Source: JADGRF01 sp036382515
Lineage (GTDB): Bacteria; Myxococcota_A; Polyangia; Polyangiales; JAFGIB01
Direction of reading: 5' to 3'
Length of the DNA stretch: 64,000 bases
Assembly: GCA_036382515.1 (NCBI GenBank)
Contig: DASVHQ010000119.1
Span: forward strand, 1 to 64,000
This document shows, one piece after another, positions 1 to 8,845 of the stretch. Position numbers and translations under genes: made by a program. Position 1 is the stretch's first letter. The number at the start of each line of letters is the position of its first letter. The notes beneath the pieces are model-generated. The model was given only the letters and a program-made list of their open reading frames with translations, did no database searches and was not told where the DNA came from.

Positions 1-114
1 TGCCGCTACCGGTGCCGCTGCCGCTGTTGGCGGCGAAGCGGACTGGGCGTGCGCCTGGGCGCAAACCGACAAGAGAGCAGCGATGCAGCAAGAAAGGCGA
101 GCGAATGATTTCAA
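1..114 (-). CDS. N-terminus of an exported protein, cut by the left edge of the window
   Basis: Reading leftward from a TTG at 114, about 38 residues are visible. The N-terminus is basic, starting with Lys after the initiator and Arg a few residues on. A hydrophobic stretch rich in Cys, Ile, Ala and Leu follows, then AQAHAQS, which fits a signal-peptidase I cleavage site, and then a Pro/Ala-rich start of a mature chain. An AGAGGT sequence (121-126) lies 6 bp upstream as ribosome binding site. A GTG at 145-147 in the same frame is an alternative start. The rest of the gene is outside the window, so its function cannot be told. It lies 167 bp downstream of the kinase gene and in the same orientation, so it may be co-transcribed with it. 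Confidence 0.5.
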   Translation of the reverse strand, partial: MKSFARLSCCIAALLSVCAQAHAQSASPPTAAAAPVAA

Positions 115-281
115 GGCCGGACCTCTGTGGCAGCGAGCCGACGTCACCGAGCCAGAAGACTCGAGCAGCGCGCAGAGGATACTGCCAAAACCACGCTTTC
201 AGAAAGCATGAGGTGCAGCCGGCCACATCATCGCGGCGCCGGTCGTTGCCGGCCTTTGGCGTATCGGGCTGCGCCGGGGTG

Positions 282-1934
282 TCAGAAGTTGTCGCGGATG
301 TTGCCGCTGGGCCCGTGATAGACGCCGTCTTCGCCGGAAGGCTTCGCCGCCGGCGCAGGGGCTTCCGGCTTGGCGGGCGCTGGCTTGATGACGAGCGCCG
401 GCGCGGCAGGCGCTGGCTCCGCGGCCGCCTGCGGCTTCGTGCTCGGCGTGGGTGCAGGTGCGCCCAGTGTCTCGAGGTGCTTCACCCCCTTGCCCTTTTC
501 GAGCTCGAAGCTGATCGCACGGTCTTGGTCGAAGATCGCCAGTTGCTCGACCGTTCGGTAGCCGGCCTGCTCGACGCGAATGCGCACGGGGTCGAGCGAG
601 CGCGGTCTCCAGGCGTCCATCGGGTTGGGGAACTCGACCTCGCCGATGTAGATCCGCGCCTCCTTCGGCAGCGCGGCGATCTTCACCTGCACCTCGGTGG
701 GCTTCGGCTGCAACGCAACGTTAGCGGTGGGCGCGGCCACGGGCTGCGCTGCAGGCTGCGGGGCGGGCTCGGGCACCGGTGCAGGCACAGGCACGACGGG
801 CGCTGCACCCCGCACCACGTTGGGCTGCGCGTCGGGCGCCCGGCTGGCCCGCACCGCCAAGAGCGCGCCCCCGACCACGAGTAGGCCGAGCGCCGCACCC
901 CCGAGCAACAACCCCAGCGGCTTCTTGGCGCGCGCCGTGCCCTGGGCTTGCCCGGCGGCCTGCGGTCCGTCTTGTTTTTGCGTCCAGGTGAACGGCGTGG
1001 TCTCGCCGCTCGCGGCGGGCTGTGCCGCGGCCAGCATCACTGGAGCGCCGTCGAGCCCGGCGAACTGCGTGAGTGCCTCCGCCAGTGCCTCGATGGTCTG
1101 GAAGCGCTGGTTGCGGTCCTTGGCCATGGCCTGCATCACGAGCTGGTCGAGCGCTTCGGGCACGTCCTTGCGGAACATGCGCGGCGGTAGCGCGGGCTCG
1201 GTCAGGATCTTCACCATCAGCGCCGGGTAGCTCTCGGCATCGAAGGGCAGCCTGCCGGTGAGCCCCTGGTAGAGGATCACGCCCACGGCGTAGATGTCGG
1301 CGCGATGATCGAGATCACGCACGCCCTGCGCCTGCTCGGGCGGCATGTAGTAGGGCGTGCCCAGCGCCATGCCGGTCTTGGTCAGGCTGCCGCCGATCGC
1401 TTCGTTCGACTCGCGCATCTTGGAGATGCCGAAGTCCAGCACCTTGACGAAGTCGCTGTCGGTGCCGCGCTTGATCAGGTAGATGTTCTCGGGCTTCATG
1501 TCGCGGTGCACGATGCCGCGCGCGTGTGCAGCTGACAGTGCGCCGCACACCTGAGTAACGATGTGCACCAGGCGCCCCACGGGCAAGCTGCCCTCGCGCT
1601 CGATCAGCTTGCCGAACTCGATGCCCTCGAGGAACTCCATCACGATGAAGGGCGAGCCGTCGTCGAAGGCGCCGACGTCGGTGACCTCGATGATGTGCTC
1701 GTTGCCCACGGCGGTCGCCGCGTTGGCCTCGCGATGGAAGCGCTCGACGACTTCCTTGTTGGACATGTACTGCTGGTGCAGGCACTTGATCGCCAGGCGC
1801 TTGCCGATCAGCTCGTGCTTTCCTTCGTAGACCGCGCCCATCCCGCCTTCGCCGAGCTTGCGCACGATGCGATAGCGGCCAAGCAAGAGCTGGCCCAGTT
1901 TCTGGTCGAACGCTGGCTCGGTCGTTCCGGTCAT
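282..1934 (-). CDS. Membrane-anchored Hanks-type serine/threonine protein kinase
   Basis: This 550-residue protein has a complete kinase domain (about residues 20-290). It shows the glycine loop GEGGMGAVY (28-36), the ATP-binding Lys50, the catalytic HRDMKPEN (143-150), DFG (167-169) and MPPEQA in place of APE (197-202). A Pro/Ala/Gln linker follows, then one hydrophobic segment at about 340-360, so the kinase should be cytoplasmic with a C-terminal region outside the membrane. That region holds a PEGA-like beta-repeat (about 430-490) and a Pro/Ala-rich tail. The family phosphorylates Ser/Thr on partner proteins, and FHA proteins elsewhere in the window are candidate readers of such marks. 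No PASTA sensor repeats are present. The start at 1934 places the glycine loop at the usual distance from the N-terminus. Confidence 0.93.
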   Translation of the reverse strand: MTGTTEPAFDQKLGQLLLGRYRIVRKLGEGGMGAVYEGKHELIGKRLAIKCLHQQYMSNKEVVERFHREANAATAVGNEHIIEVTDVGAFDDGSPFIVMEFLEGIEFGKLIEREGSLPVGRLVHIVTQVCGALSAAHARGIVHRDMKPENIYLIKRGTDSDFVKVLDFGISKMRESNEAIGGSLTKTGMALGTPYYMPPEQAQGVRDLDHRADIYAVGVILYQGLTGRLPFDAESYPALMVKILTEPALPPRMFRKDVPEALDQLVMQAMAKDRNQRFQTIEALAEALTQFAGLDGAPVMLAAAQPAASGETTPFTWTQKQDGPQAAGQAQGTARAKKPLGLLLGGAALGLLVVGGALLAVRASRAPDAQPNVVRGAAPVVPVPAPVPEPAPQPAAQPVAAPTANVALQPKPTEVQVKIAALPKEARIYIGEVEFPNPMDAWRPRSLDPVRIRVEQAGYRTVEQLAIFDQDRAISFELEKGKGVKHLETLGAPAPTPSTKPQAAAEPAPAAPALVIKPAPAKPEAPAPAAKPSGEDGVYHGPSGNIRDNF

Positions 1935-2306
1935 TCGCTACACGTTACGGGCGGAAAGTCGTGGCTGACTGCTGGCTGCTGGCGGCCCGTGGGCCGGGGT
2001 CGGGTTCTCTCGGCCCACCCCAGTATGGACCATGATGCCAGGCCGCGGGGCTGCTGAGAATGCTCGTCAGCCGTTGGGGCACCCGCTCGGTCGCGGTCGT
2101 CCGCCTTGACGTCAGGGGGCGCGTGGCCATGTGATGCCTGGAGGCCGTCGCGCTTGATTGAAAGCTGAGTCAGGGTAGGCGGGCACCGACATCGGCGTTG
2201 CTCCTCGATCTAGGATCGCGTCTCGTCGAGCCTCTCTCACCCCTCTTGCTCGCCAGCCAAGTCTGACCTGTTGCAGTCGCGTACGCGACGGCCTCCTCCT
2301 GCAATC
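1935..2306. other. 372-bp intergenic stretch with no recognised gene
   Basis: This stretch lies between the 5' end of the kinase gene and the 3' end of the OmpA-type lipoprotein gene, both on the minus strand. It should therefore contain the kinase promoter. I see no convincing -35/-10 pair, no RNA gene and no repeat. The short open frames on either strand lack a ribosome binding site and protein-like composition. Confidence 0.5.
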
Positions 2307-3422
2307 TCAGCCGCCCTGCGCGGGCGCGCCGCCGGGGGCAACCGCCTGCACGGGCGTCGCCGCTTCCACCGTGGTCGGAGCTTTTCCGCTCGCGGCCGGC
2401 GGTCCCGATCTGGTGGGTGTTCCGGTCGCAGGCTGCGCTGGTGCGCTGCTCTGGTCGTCAGGCGCGGCGGCGCCTCCGGCAGGGACCTGGGTTGCGACCG
2501 ACGTCTGGATCATGGACAGGTCCGGCAGCTCTTCGAGGTTCGGCAAGAGCACGATCTCGATGCGGCGGTTCTTCTGCCGACCCGTCGGCGTCGCTTCGTC
2601 GGCGATGGGTTGAGTGTCGGCGTGGGCCGTGGCGGACAGCCGCGCTGCGGGCACCCCGCGCTTCTGCAGATACAGCATCACGCCCAGGGCGCGCGCAGCG
2701 GAGAGCTCCCAGTTCGAATGGTACGGCCCGTAACGGATCGGCAGGCCGTCGGTGTGCCCGGCGATCTCGAACTCGCGACGCTCGACGGATTTGAGCACGG
2801 CCGCGACGCGGTCGAGCAGCGCCTTGCCACCCGGGATCACGCGCGCGTCGTTGCTGCGGAAGAGCACCGACTCCGGTAGCTGCAACACCATGCGGTTGCG
2901 CACCACGCGCACGTCGAGGTCCCCGTGCTCGATCATCGACGTCAGCTGGACCAGCATCGCGCGGAACGCCTCGCTGCGCGCCTGCGCCTTGGCCTCGGCT
3001 GCGCGGTCGTCTTCGATCGTGTGGCGCGCCTGGGCGAGCTGTTCTTGCAGCGCCTTGCGCTGCGCGCGCACGGCTTCCATGTCCTGCACCGAGTGCTGCA
3101 CGCTGGTCACCAGCGCTTCGAGATCACGGTCCAGCGCCTGCAGCGAGGTGTGTGCCGGAGCGAGCGCGGCGTTGGCATCCTGCCCGGCCACGGGATGATC
3201 GGGATCGCTGGTCAAGCCGTGCACGAGGTCGACGAGCACGTTGTTGCGCGCCCGCGCCAGCTGCATGCGCACCTTCAAGTCCGCGTTGTACTGCTGTTGT
3301 TCCTGCAAGTCGTGCTGCAAGCCCTTCACGCGATCGCGCAGCGAAAGCTCGGCCTTCGACGGTCCGCAGGCCGTGAGCAAGCCAGCGCAAAGCAGCCAGA
3401 ATACGGCTGTTTTCTCATTCAT
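2307..3422 (-). CDS. OmpA-family peptidoglycan-binding lipoprotein with coiled coil
   Basis: From ATG 3422 the protein has 371 residues. It begins with a lipoprotein signal ending LLTAC, followed by a charged, Gln-rich coiled coil (about 25-160). An OmpA C-terminal domain (about 185-305) contains GHTDGLPI, LSAARAL and the RRIEIVL ending typical of peptidoglycan binding. A Pro/Ala-rich tail follows. The start at 3422 was chosen over an in-frame upstream site because it gives a proper lipobox and overlaps the upstream stop by 8 bp. The gene is last in the operon that begins with yacG. The layout resembles the lipoprotein at 23729-24544, including the shared PNLxELPDLS motif after the OmpA core, so the two are likely paralogues. 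Role inferred: linking the outer membrane to the cell wall. Confidence 0.88.
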   Translation of the reverse strand: MNEKTAVFWLLCAGLLTACGPSKAELSLRDRVKGLQHDLQEQQQYNADLKVRMQLARARNNVLVDLVHGLTSDPDHPVAGQDANAALAPAHTSLQALDRDLEALVTSVQHSVQDMEAVRAQRKALQEQLAQARHTIEDDRAAEAKAQARSEAFRAMLVQLTSMIEHGDLDVRVVRNRMVLQLPESVLFRSNDARVIPGGKALLDRVAAVLKSVERREFEIAGHTDGLPIRYGPYHSNWELSAARALGVMLYLQKRGVPAARLSATAHADTQPIADEATPTGRQKNRRIEIVLLPNLEELPDLSMIQTSVATQVPAGGAAAPDDQSSAPAQPATGTPTRSGPPAASGKAPTTVEAATPVQAVAPGGAPAQGG

Positions 3423-4089
3423 CGATCTTCTCCTGCACTGCGGAGCCGTCGGACAAGCGCTGGCCACGCAAGATCGCGTAGTCGACGCTGAAGAGGAAAC
3501 CTATCTTGACGTAGATGGACTGCAGCACCGCCGCCTGCTTCAGGATCAGCGCGGTCGCGCGCGCTTCGCAGCCGCGGGCTCCGCGAAAAGTCTCGACGGA
3601 GACCGCGCGGTCGGGGAAGCCACGCAGGCTGAGCTGCACCTGCCCACCGCTCACGTCACGGCGGATCGCGCGCGGCGCGTTGAGGCCGTAGGCCGGTAGC
3701 TCGTGATGCAAGAGCGGCGAGACCACCTGCGGCCCGGACTCCAGCTCGCGCCAGTAGCCATACACCGGGTGGTTGCCGAAGGGTCTGCACTGCTCGTCGA
3801 CCTGGATCGCGTAGTGCACTTCGTTCTTGTTCTCGCTCTTGGCGATGAAGAACACCGACGCGACGATCGCGCCCGGCGCCGGCTTGGTGTCCGCGAGCAA
3901 GTGCAGCGGGCACAATCCCAGCACCAGCACGATGGCGCCAGCCGCGAACGCGCGCACCACACGCCAGCCCGTGCGACGCGGCGCGCCGGGGTCGCGCTGC
4001 GCGGGCGCCACGGTGCGGTGCGTTGGCCGAGTCGAAGGGATCATGCAGGTACGATGATGAGTGTAGCGCCACGACGGCGGTTCGCTCAC
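3415..4089 (-). CDS. DUF4833-type exported protein
   Basis: The 224-residue product has a basic N-terminus and a hydrophobic segment ending near LLADTK (about 45-68), probably a signal peptide or anchor. A single domain follows, starting SVFFIAKSENKNEVHYAI and containing HPVYGYWRELE and AYGL. This matches my recollection of the DUF4833 family, which has no known function. The GTG start at 4089 overlaps the upstream stop by 4 bp, suggesting translational coupling; ATG 4044 is an alternative giving a shorter signal region. The 3' end overlaps the OmpA-type gene. Confidence 0.75.
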   Translation of the reverse strand: MSEPPSWRYTHHRTCMIPSTRPTHRTVAPAQRDPGAPRRTGWRVVRAFAAGAIVLVLGLCPLHLLADTKPAPGAIVASVFFIAKSENKNEVHYAIQVDEQCRPFGNHPVYGYWRELESGPQVVSPLLHHELPAYGLNAPRAIRRDVSGGQVQLSLRGFPDRAVSVETFRGARGCEARATALILKQAAVLQSIYVKIGFLFSVDYAILRGQRLSDGSAVQEKIDE

Positions 4090-4511
4090 TCGCCCGCGCA
4101 GCTACCGGGATCCCAGCGCAAATACCGCTGCTGCATGACGGCGCATAGCCAGTTGCCGGCGACGATCCCGGCCAGCGTGAGCAACGCGCCGAATTGTCCT
4201 TCACCGAGCTGCACGAGCGCGATGCTGGGGCACGCGCCCGAGAGCGCCCAGCCTGCGCCGAACAGCGCACCGCCGAGCAACGTCCCGTTGTGGACGGGTC
4301 GTGGGCCAAAACGCACACGACCGGGCAAGAAGCGCTTCCAGAGCAGCGTAGCCGGCACGAGCAGGATCACCGCCGCCATGAACGAGAGGAACAGGCGCAG
4401 GTCGGCGAATACGAACATGCGATGCACTTCGTCCCACGACGAGAAGCCGATGCGGCTGAGCCCGAAGCCGAAGAGCAGGCCGACGCCGAGCGTGCCCGAC
4501 AGCTGTCTCAT
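4086..4511 (-). CDS. YeeE/YedE-type transporter, second half (DUF6691-like)
   Basis: This 141-residue membrane protein has about four hydrophobic segments. It carries GLLFGFGLSRIGFSS near the start and LFGAGWALSGACPSIALV with a conserved Cys (residue 94) in the middle. These features match the small subunit-like half of split YeeE/YedE systems, which are implicated in import of thiosulfate or other reduced sulfur. The ATG at 4511 overlaps the stop of the first half by 4 bp (ATGA), so the two are almost certainly made together. The stop overlaps the GTG of the DUF4833 gene. Confidence 0.85.
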   Translation of the reverse strand: MRQLSGTLGVGLLFGFGLSRIGFSSWDEVHRMFVFADLRLFLSFMAAVILLVPATLLWKRFLPGRVRFGPRPVHNGTLLGGALFGAGWALSGACPSIALVQLGEGQFGALLTLAGIVAGNWLCAVMQQRYLRWDPGSCAGE

Positions 4512-5113
4512 AGCAGCGCCCGCAGTGCGAACGACGTAGCGACGCCGGTGCCGAAGAACGCCATGGTCGCGAGCCAGCTGCCTTTTTGGAACTGACTGAC
4601 GCCGCACAGGCCGTGGCCCGAGGTGCAGCCGCCCGAGATGCGCGTGCCGAAGCCGACCAGGGCACCGCCGAAGATGAGCACGAGGGAGCTGACGAGCGGT
4701 GAGTGACCGAACACGCGCGGGAACAGCTCGCTGCGCAGGCCAAGCGTCGGCGCCAGATCTGCGCGCAGCCATGCAGACAAAAGCCCGCCAGCGCACAGGC
4801 CGACGAAGAACAAGAGATGCACCAGCGGTCGCTCGGCCGACCGCACGGTCGGCTCGGCCAGCGCGACGGCCTCGGCGACCGGATCCTCGAGCGCATCCTC
4901 GCCGAAGGCTTCGACCGTGGCGGCGCGCAATGCGGCCACCAGGTCGGCCTCGCTCATCTCGACGTCAGCTTCGGGAACGGCCGACGTGCGGACTCGGTCG
5001 ATCAGGGCCGTATAGCGACCGGAGACACCGAGGCCGCGTCGCAACCAGATCCAATGCAGCACCGGGATCGCAGCGAGCACGAGGCCGCTCTGCCAGAACG
5101 AAAGGTAGTGCAT
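4508..5113 (-). CDS. YeeE/YedE-type transporter, first half
   Basis: The product has 201 residues. It has a hydrophobic N-terminus, an unusual cytoplasmic-looking insert rich in Glu/Asp/Ala (about 38-95), then three hydrophobic segments. The last part holds the family signature ISGGCTSGHGLCG followed by GSWLATMAFFGTG. The Cys residues in this motif are thought to handle sulfur in the thiosulfate transporter family. The acidic insert is longer than I expect for the family. The gene starts 6 bp after the Cys-rich small gene and overlaps the partner half, so the transporter is embedded in the heme operon. Confidence 0.86.
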   Translation of the reverse strand: MHYLSFWQSGLVLAAIPVLHWIWLRRGLGVSGRYTALIDRVRTSAVPEADVEMSEADLVAALRAATVEAFGEDALEDPVAEAVALAEPTVRSAERPLVHLLFFVGLCAGGLLSAWLRADLAPTLGLRSELFPRVFGHSPLVSSLVLIFGGALVGFGTRISGGCTSGHGLCGVSQFQKGSWLATMAFFGTGVATSFALRALL

Positions 5114-5119
5114 GTGCGC

Positions 5120-5344
5120 TCACCCCGTCTCGACCGCAGAAGTCCGCGTGCCTTGTTTCAGGTACGCGCCGTTCGGCATGAGATTCTGCGGAACGCTCTG
5201 ACCGCTGACCGACAGCTTGTAGCGCGCACACTCGGCGTAGTCGGCCTGGCAGTAGCGCGACTGCCAAACCTTGAGCGTGCCGGCGAGCTTGATGACGCCG
5301 TACATCGGACACGCGCTCATGTGCGGACAGTCTTTGCTCGGCAT
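5120..5344 (-). CDS. Small Cys-rich protein of unknown function
   Basis: From ATG 5344 the product has 74 residues, with a strong GGGGGAG ribosome binding site upstream. It contains CPHMSACPMY near the N-terminus and YCQADYAECARY in the middle, a set of four Cys that could bind a metal or an iron-sulfur cluster. It ends with a short conserved-looking segment, VPQNLMPNGAYL. I do not recognise a named family. Its position between hemH and the sulfur transporter, 6 bp from the latter, suggests a link to metal or sulfur handling, which is inference only. Confidence 0.7.
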   Translation of the reverse strand: MPSKDCPHMSACPMYGVIKLAGTLKVWQSRYCQADYAECARYKLSVSGQSVPQNLMPNGAYLKQGTRTSAVETG

Positions 5345-5458
5345 CCGAATCTCCCCCGCCAGGCGCGTGGCACAGCTGAGGAGAATGGCGGAACGTACGC
5401 TGGACAGCAAGCCGCCGCGAAGGTTCGCGCGCTGACTGCGCGCGCACCGCGCCCAGGC

Positions 5459-6394
5459 TCACACCTGGCCGAGGCGCGCGAGCACGGTCTGGGCGAGTGC
5501 GTCGATGTAGGCCGGGTGCGTGCCGACAGTGGCTGCGCGGGCTAGCTCGATCCCACGGTCTTGCGCGCGTTGCCTGGCCTCGATGTCGAGGTCGTAGAGC
5601 ACCTCGACGTGGTCGCAGACGAAGCCGATCGGCGCCACCACCAGTGCTTTTGTGCCTCGCGCGGCCTCTTCCTCGATCACCGTGCAGATGTCGGGCTCGA
5701 GCCAGCGCTCGCTGGGTGCGCCGCTGCGGCTCTGATACGCGAGACCGTAGTCGTGGTTTTCGAGCGCGGCGGCGATGCGCTTGGCCGCCGACTCGAAGCG
5801 CGCGACGTAGCCCGAGGCCTCGCCCACCGCAGTCGGAACGCTGTGGGCGGTAAAAACCAGACGCGCTGCCTCGCGTTGCGAAGCTGCGAGGCGTGCGAAG
5901 GCCGCGCGCACGTGCTGCTCGTTCGCGGTCACGAAGCCGGGAAGCTCGTCGGGGCCGTCGGTGTACTCGACGACGAGCTCGGGGCACTGCGCCTCGAGCT
6001 TCGCTTCGTTCACCGCGCTCGCATAGCGCTCGAGGGTCGAGCGATCGTGAAACGACGCCATCACCACGGCCACGATGCGTTGCACGCGGGCTTGCGTCAG
6101 GTCGCGCAGGGTGCTCGCGATGAAGGGCTTGGCGTGGCGCATGCCGGTGCGCACGCTCAGCTCGTGGCCGCGCTCGAGCAGGCGCGCGCGCAGCGCCTCG
6201 CACTGCGCTTGCGTCCACTCGTTGATCGGCGAGCGCCCACCGATCGCCTCGTAGTGATGGGCGACGGTTTCGATGCGCGAGGGCGGCACCGGCCGACCGC
6301 GCAGCACGTGCTGCAGGAAGGGGCGGATCTCCTCGGGTCGCTCGGGGCCGCCGAAGCCGACCACGAGCACCGCGTCACGGCTGTGTTCGATCAT
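5459..6394 (-). CDS. hemH: Ferrochelatase
   Basis: The 311-residue enzyme inserts iron into a porphyrin (protoporphyrin or coproporphyrin) to make heme. It begins with VLVVGFGGPERPEEIRPFL, the usual ferrochelatase opening. It has HHYEAIGGRSPINEWT near residue 47, a central FTAHSVPTAV with the catalytic His, and GFVCDHVEVLYDLDIEA near 257. These are the expected active-site segments in the expected order, and the length is normal. ATG 6394 overlaps the hemE stop by 4 bp, so the gene is translationally coupled to hemE. No CPO or PPO gene lies in the window. Confidence 0.95.
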   Translation of the reverse strand: MIEHSRDAVLVVGFGGPERPEEIRPFLQHVLRGRPVPPSRIETVAHHYEAIGGRSPINEWTQAQCEALRARLLERGHELSVRTGMRHAKPFIASTLRDLTQARVQRIVAVVMASFHDRSTLERYASAVNEAKLEAQCPELVVEYTDGPDELPGFVTANEQHVRAAFARLAASQREAARLVFTAHSVPTAVGEASGYVARFESAAKRIAAALENHDYGLAYQSRSGAPSERWLEPDICTVIEEEAARGTKALVVAPIGFVCDHVEVLYDLDIEARQRAQDRGIELARAATVGTHPAYIDALAQTVLARLGQV

Positions 6395-7413
6395 CGAGCG
6401 CTTGCGGCGTGCACGTAATCGACGAGCATGCGCACCTTGTCGACGCTGGCTTCGGGGAACAGGCCGTGGCCGAGGTTGAAGACGTGCCCGGCGCGGCCGC
6501 ACGCGCCGTCCAGCACGCGCTTGGCACGCTTCTCGAGCTCGGCGCGCGGCGCCAAGAGCGAGTACGGATCGAGATTGCCCATCAGGGCCACATCGCCGAG
6601 CGCGTCCCAGGTGCTGCCGAGGTCGCAGCGGAAGTCGATGCCGATCACGTCGCCGCCGGCAGCCTTCATCATCGGATACAACGCTGGGTTGCCGGTGCCG
6701 AAGTGGATCGCCGGCACGCTGTGGTCGAGCGCAGCGAACAACCGCTTCATGTGCGGCTGCACGTACTGTTGGTAGTCGGCGGGGCTGAGCGCGCCGATCC
6801 ACGAGTCGAAGACCTGAACGGCCTGCACGCCGGCCTTCACCTGGGCGTTCAGGTAGAGTGCCACGGCCGAGGTCAGCTTCTCCATCAGCGCGTTCCAGGC
6901 GCCCGGATCGCCGAACATCATGGCCTTGGTGTGCATGTAGTCGCGCGAGCCGCTGCCTTCGATCACGTAGGACGCGAGCGTGAAGGGCGCACCCGAGAAG
7001 CCGATGAGTGGCACGCCGCTGGGCAGGCCGCTGCGCGTCTTTTTCACGGCTTCGAGCACGTAGCCGAGGGATTCCTGCGGATCGATGCGCTCGGCGACCG
7101 CATTCACGTCAGCTGCAACGCGAACCGGCTTGGCGATGCGCGGGCCGTCGTCCTTGGTGAACTCGAAGCCGATGCCCAGAGGCTCGAGGATGAGCAGGAT
7201 GTCCGCGAACAGGATCGCGGCGTCCACGCCCAGCTGCGTCACCGGCAGGATCGTGACCTCGGCAGCGACGTCCGGGTTCTTGCACATCTCGACGAAGCCG
7301 TAGCGCGCGCGCAAGGCTCGGTACTCCGGCTGGTAGCGGCCGGCCTGTCGCATCAGCCAGATCGGCGTGAAGGCAGTGGGCTCGCGGCGACAGGCACGCA
7401 GAAATTCGCTCAT
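6391..7413 (-). CDS. hemE: Uroporphyrinogen decarboxylase
   Basis: The 340-residue enzyme removes four carboxyl groups from uroporphyrinogen III to give coproporphyrinogen III. It contains the N-terminal substrate motif WLMRQAGRYQPEYR (about 20-33), GFSGAPFTLASYVIEG (about 139-154) and the FGTGNPALYP region, and ends with FNLGHGLFPEASVD, all typical of HemE. Length is normal. It overlaps yacG upstream by 4 bp and hemH downstream by 4 bp. Confidence 0.97.
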   Translation of the reverse strand: MSEFLRACRREPTAFTPIWLMRQAGRYQPEYRALRARYGFVEMCKNPDVAAEVTILPVTQLGVDAAILFADILLILEPLGIGFEFTKDDGPRIAKPVRVAADVNAVAERIDPQESLGYVLEAVKKTRSGLPSGVPLIGFSGAPFTLASYVIEGSGSRDYMHTKAMMFGDPGAWNALMEKLTSAVALYLNAQVKAGVQAVQVFDSWIGALSPADYQQYVQPHMKRLFAALDHSVPAIHFGTGNPALYPMMKAAGGDVIGIDFRCDLGSTWDALGDVALMGNLDPYSLLAPRAELEKRAKRVLDGACGRAGHVFNLGHGLFPEASVDKVRMLVDYVHAASAR

Positions 7414-7613
7414 TGATATTCTCGCAACAGGGCCGCCATGGCTTCCTCGTCCACGAGGTCGCCGTCATCGGGCCCGACAGGTCGCGCGATGACATAGCCA
7501 TCGCCGAGCCAATTGCCAAGGTCGACCAGCTTGCAGCGCTCGCTGCAGAAGGGGTGGGTCTTGGGCCGCGGTGCGTCCGAGAGCTTCTTTTTGCAGATGG
7601 GGCAGCTCGCCAT
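7410..7613 (-). CDS. yacG: YacG-type zinc-finger protein (DNA gyrase inhibitor family)
   Basis: From ATG 7613 the product is 67 residues. It has the four-Cys zinc knuckle CPIC near residue 4 and CSERC near 23, followed by KLVDLGNWL, the YacG signature. The tail is acidic. In E. coli the family binds GyrB and inhibits gyrase. I chose the Met just before ASCPIC because it matches the family's short N-terminus; the frame stays open upstream to 7634. It is the first gene of the heme operon and overlaps hemE by 4 bp. Confidence 0.9.
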   Translation of the reverse strand: MASCPICKKKLSDAPRPKTHPFCSERCKLVDLGNWLGDGYVIARPVGPDDGDLVDEEAMAALLREYQ

Positions 7614-7888
7614 GGTCGCTTCGCAACCTAGCACGGCGTTCGCGGCTGCGGGGAATCGTCAATGATTCTAGGGCACTCAGGCGAGCGGGTGGGTCTTCTG
7701 GCGGGTGCCTGGGTCGCGTGCTATACCGCGCGCCGCTCCTCATCCGAGGGGCCGGGAGCTTGGCAACACCTCTGGTGCCTGCTCGGCTTCCGAAATTAAC
7801 ACGCTCCCGGCTCGAACGAGGTGGCTCGGTGCCTGCCCAGCAGGTCGCCACCCGCGGGAAGCGGAAGAACAACCGGAGAAGCAGAGCA

Positions 7889-8794
7889 ATGACCCAACAA
7901 ATCGACACCACCGACTCGTCCGCCGACTCCATGGTCCAACTCTCGGACGAGGCCACTGTCTCGATCCGCAAGCTGATCGACGCCGGCGTTCACTTCGGCC
8001 ACCAGACCAACCGCTGGAACCCGCGCATGGCGCCGTACATCTACGGCGCGCGCAACGGCATCCACATCGTCGACCTCGACCAGACCGCGCGCTACCTGAA
8101 GCGCGCGCTGAACTTCATCGCGCAGGCGGTCGGTCGCGGCGGTCAGGTGCTGTTCGTGGGCACCAAGCGCCAGGCGCAGGAAGTCATCGTCGAGGAGGCC
8201 GAGCGCGCGGGTCAGTTCCACGTGACCGGTCGCTGGCTGGGCGGCACGCTCACCAACTTCCGCACCATGAAGGTGGGCATCGAGCGTCTGCGTCTGCTCG
8301 CGCAGATGGAAGACGACGGCAGCATGGCTCAGCTCTCCAAGAAGGAAGCGCTGGGTCTGCGTCGCGAGGCGGCGCGTCTGACGAAGTTCGTCGGCGGCAT
8401 TCGCGACATGAACGGCACGCCCGCGGCGCTGTTCGTGATCGATCCGCAGCACGAGCACATCGCGGTGGATGAAGCCAACAAGCTCGGCATCCCGGTGGTC
8501 GCGCTCACCGACACCAATTGTGACCCCGACCTCATCCAGTACATCGTCCCCGGCAACGACGACGCGATCCGCTCCATCAAGCTGATCACCGCCGCGATCG
8601 CCGAGGCGTGCCTGCAGGGCCAGGCCCGTCGTCGCGAGTACTCGCAGCCGTCGCGCGAGCACCATGGTGGTGGCGGTCCCGCCGTCGAATTCGCACGTAG
8701 CCGTCAAGCGGCTCAGCAGGCTCAAGCAGCAGCGGCTGCTGCGGTTGCGGCTGCCGCTGCCACGCCTGCGGCCGAACCGTCGACCGACGAGTGA
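7889..8794 (+). CDS. rpsB: 30S ribosomal protein S2
   Basis: The 301-residue protein contains LIDAGVHFGHQTNRWNPRM and YIYGARNGIHIVDLDQT, the hallmark S2 opening. It then has FVGTKRQAQEVIVEEA and PVVALTDTNCDPDLIQYIVPGNDDAIRSI. The ATG at 7889 has GGAG about 10 bp upstream; the frame is open further upstream but the extra part lacks S2 character. There is a short Asp/Ser/Thr-rich N-terminal extension and an Ala-rich, low-complexity C-terminal tail of about 50 residues beyond the usual S2 core. It heads the rpsB-tsf-pyrH-frr cluster. Confidence 0.97.
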   Translation: MTQQIDTTDSSADSMVQLSDEATVSIRKLIDAGVHFGHQTNRWNPRMAPYIYGARNGIHIVDLDQTARYLKRALNFIAQAVGRGGQVLFVGTKRQAQEVIVEEAERAGQFHVTGRWLGGTLTNFRTMKVGIERLRLLAQMEDDGSMAQLSKKEALGLRREAARLTKFVGGIRDMNGTPAALFVIDPQHEHIAVDEANKLGIPVVALTDTNCDPDLIQYIVPGNDDAIRSIKLITAAIAEACLQGQARRREYSQPSREHHGGGGPAVEFARSRQAAQQAQAAAAAAVAAAAATPAAEPSTDE

Positions 8795-8845
8795 GCCAGG
8801 CCCCCGCAACACGGCAACCCACGGCAAACCAGAAGGAGTTTCATC

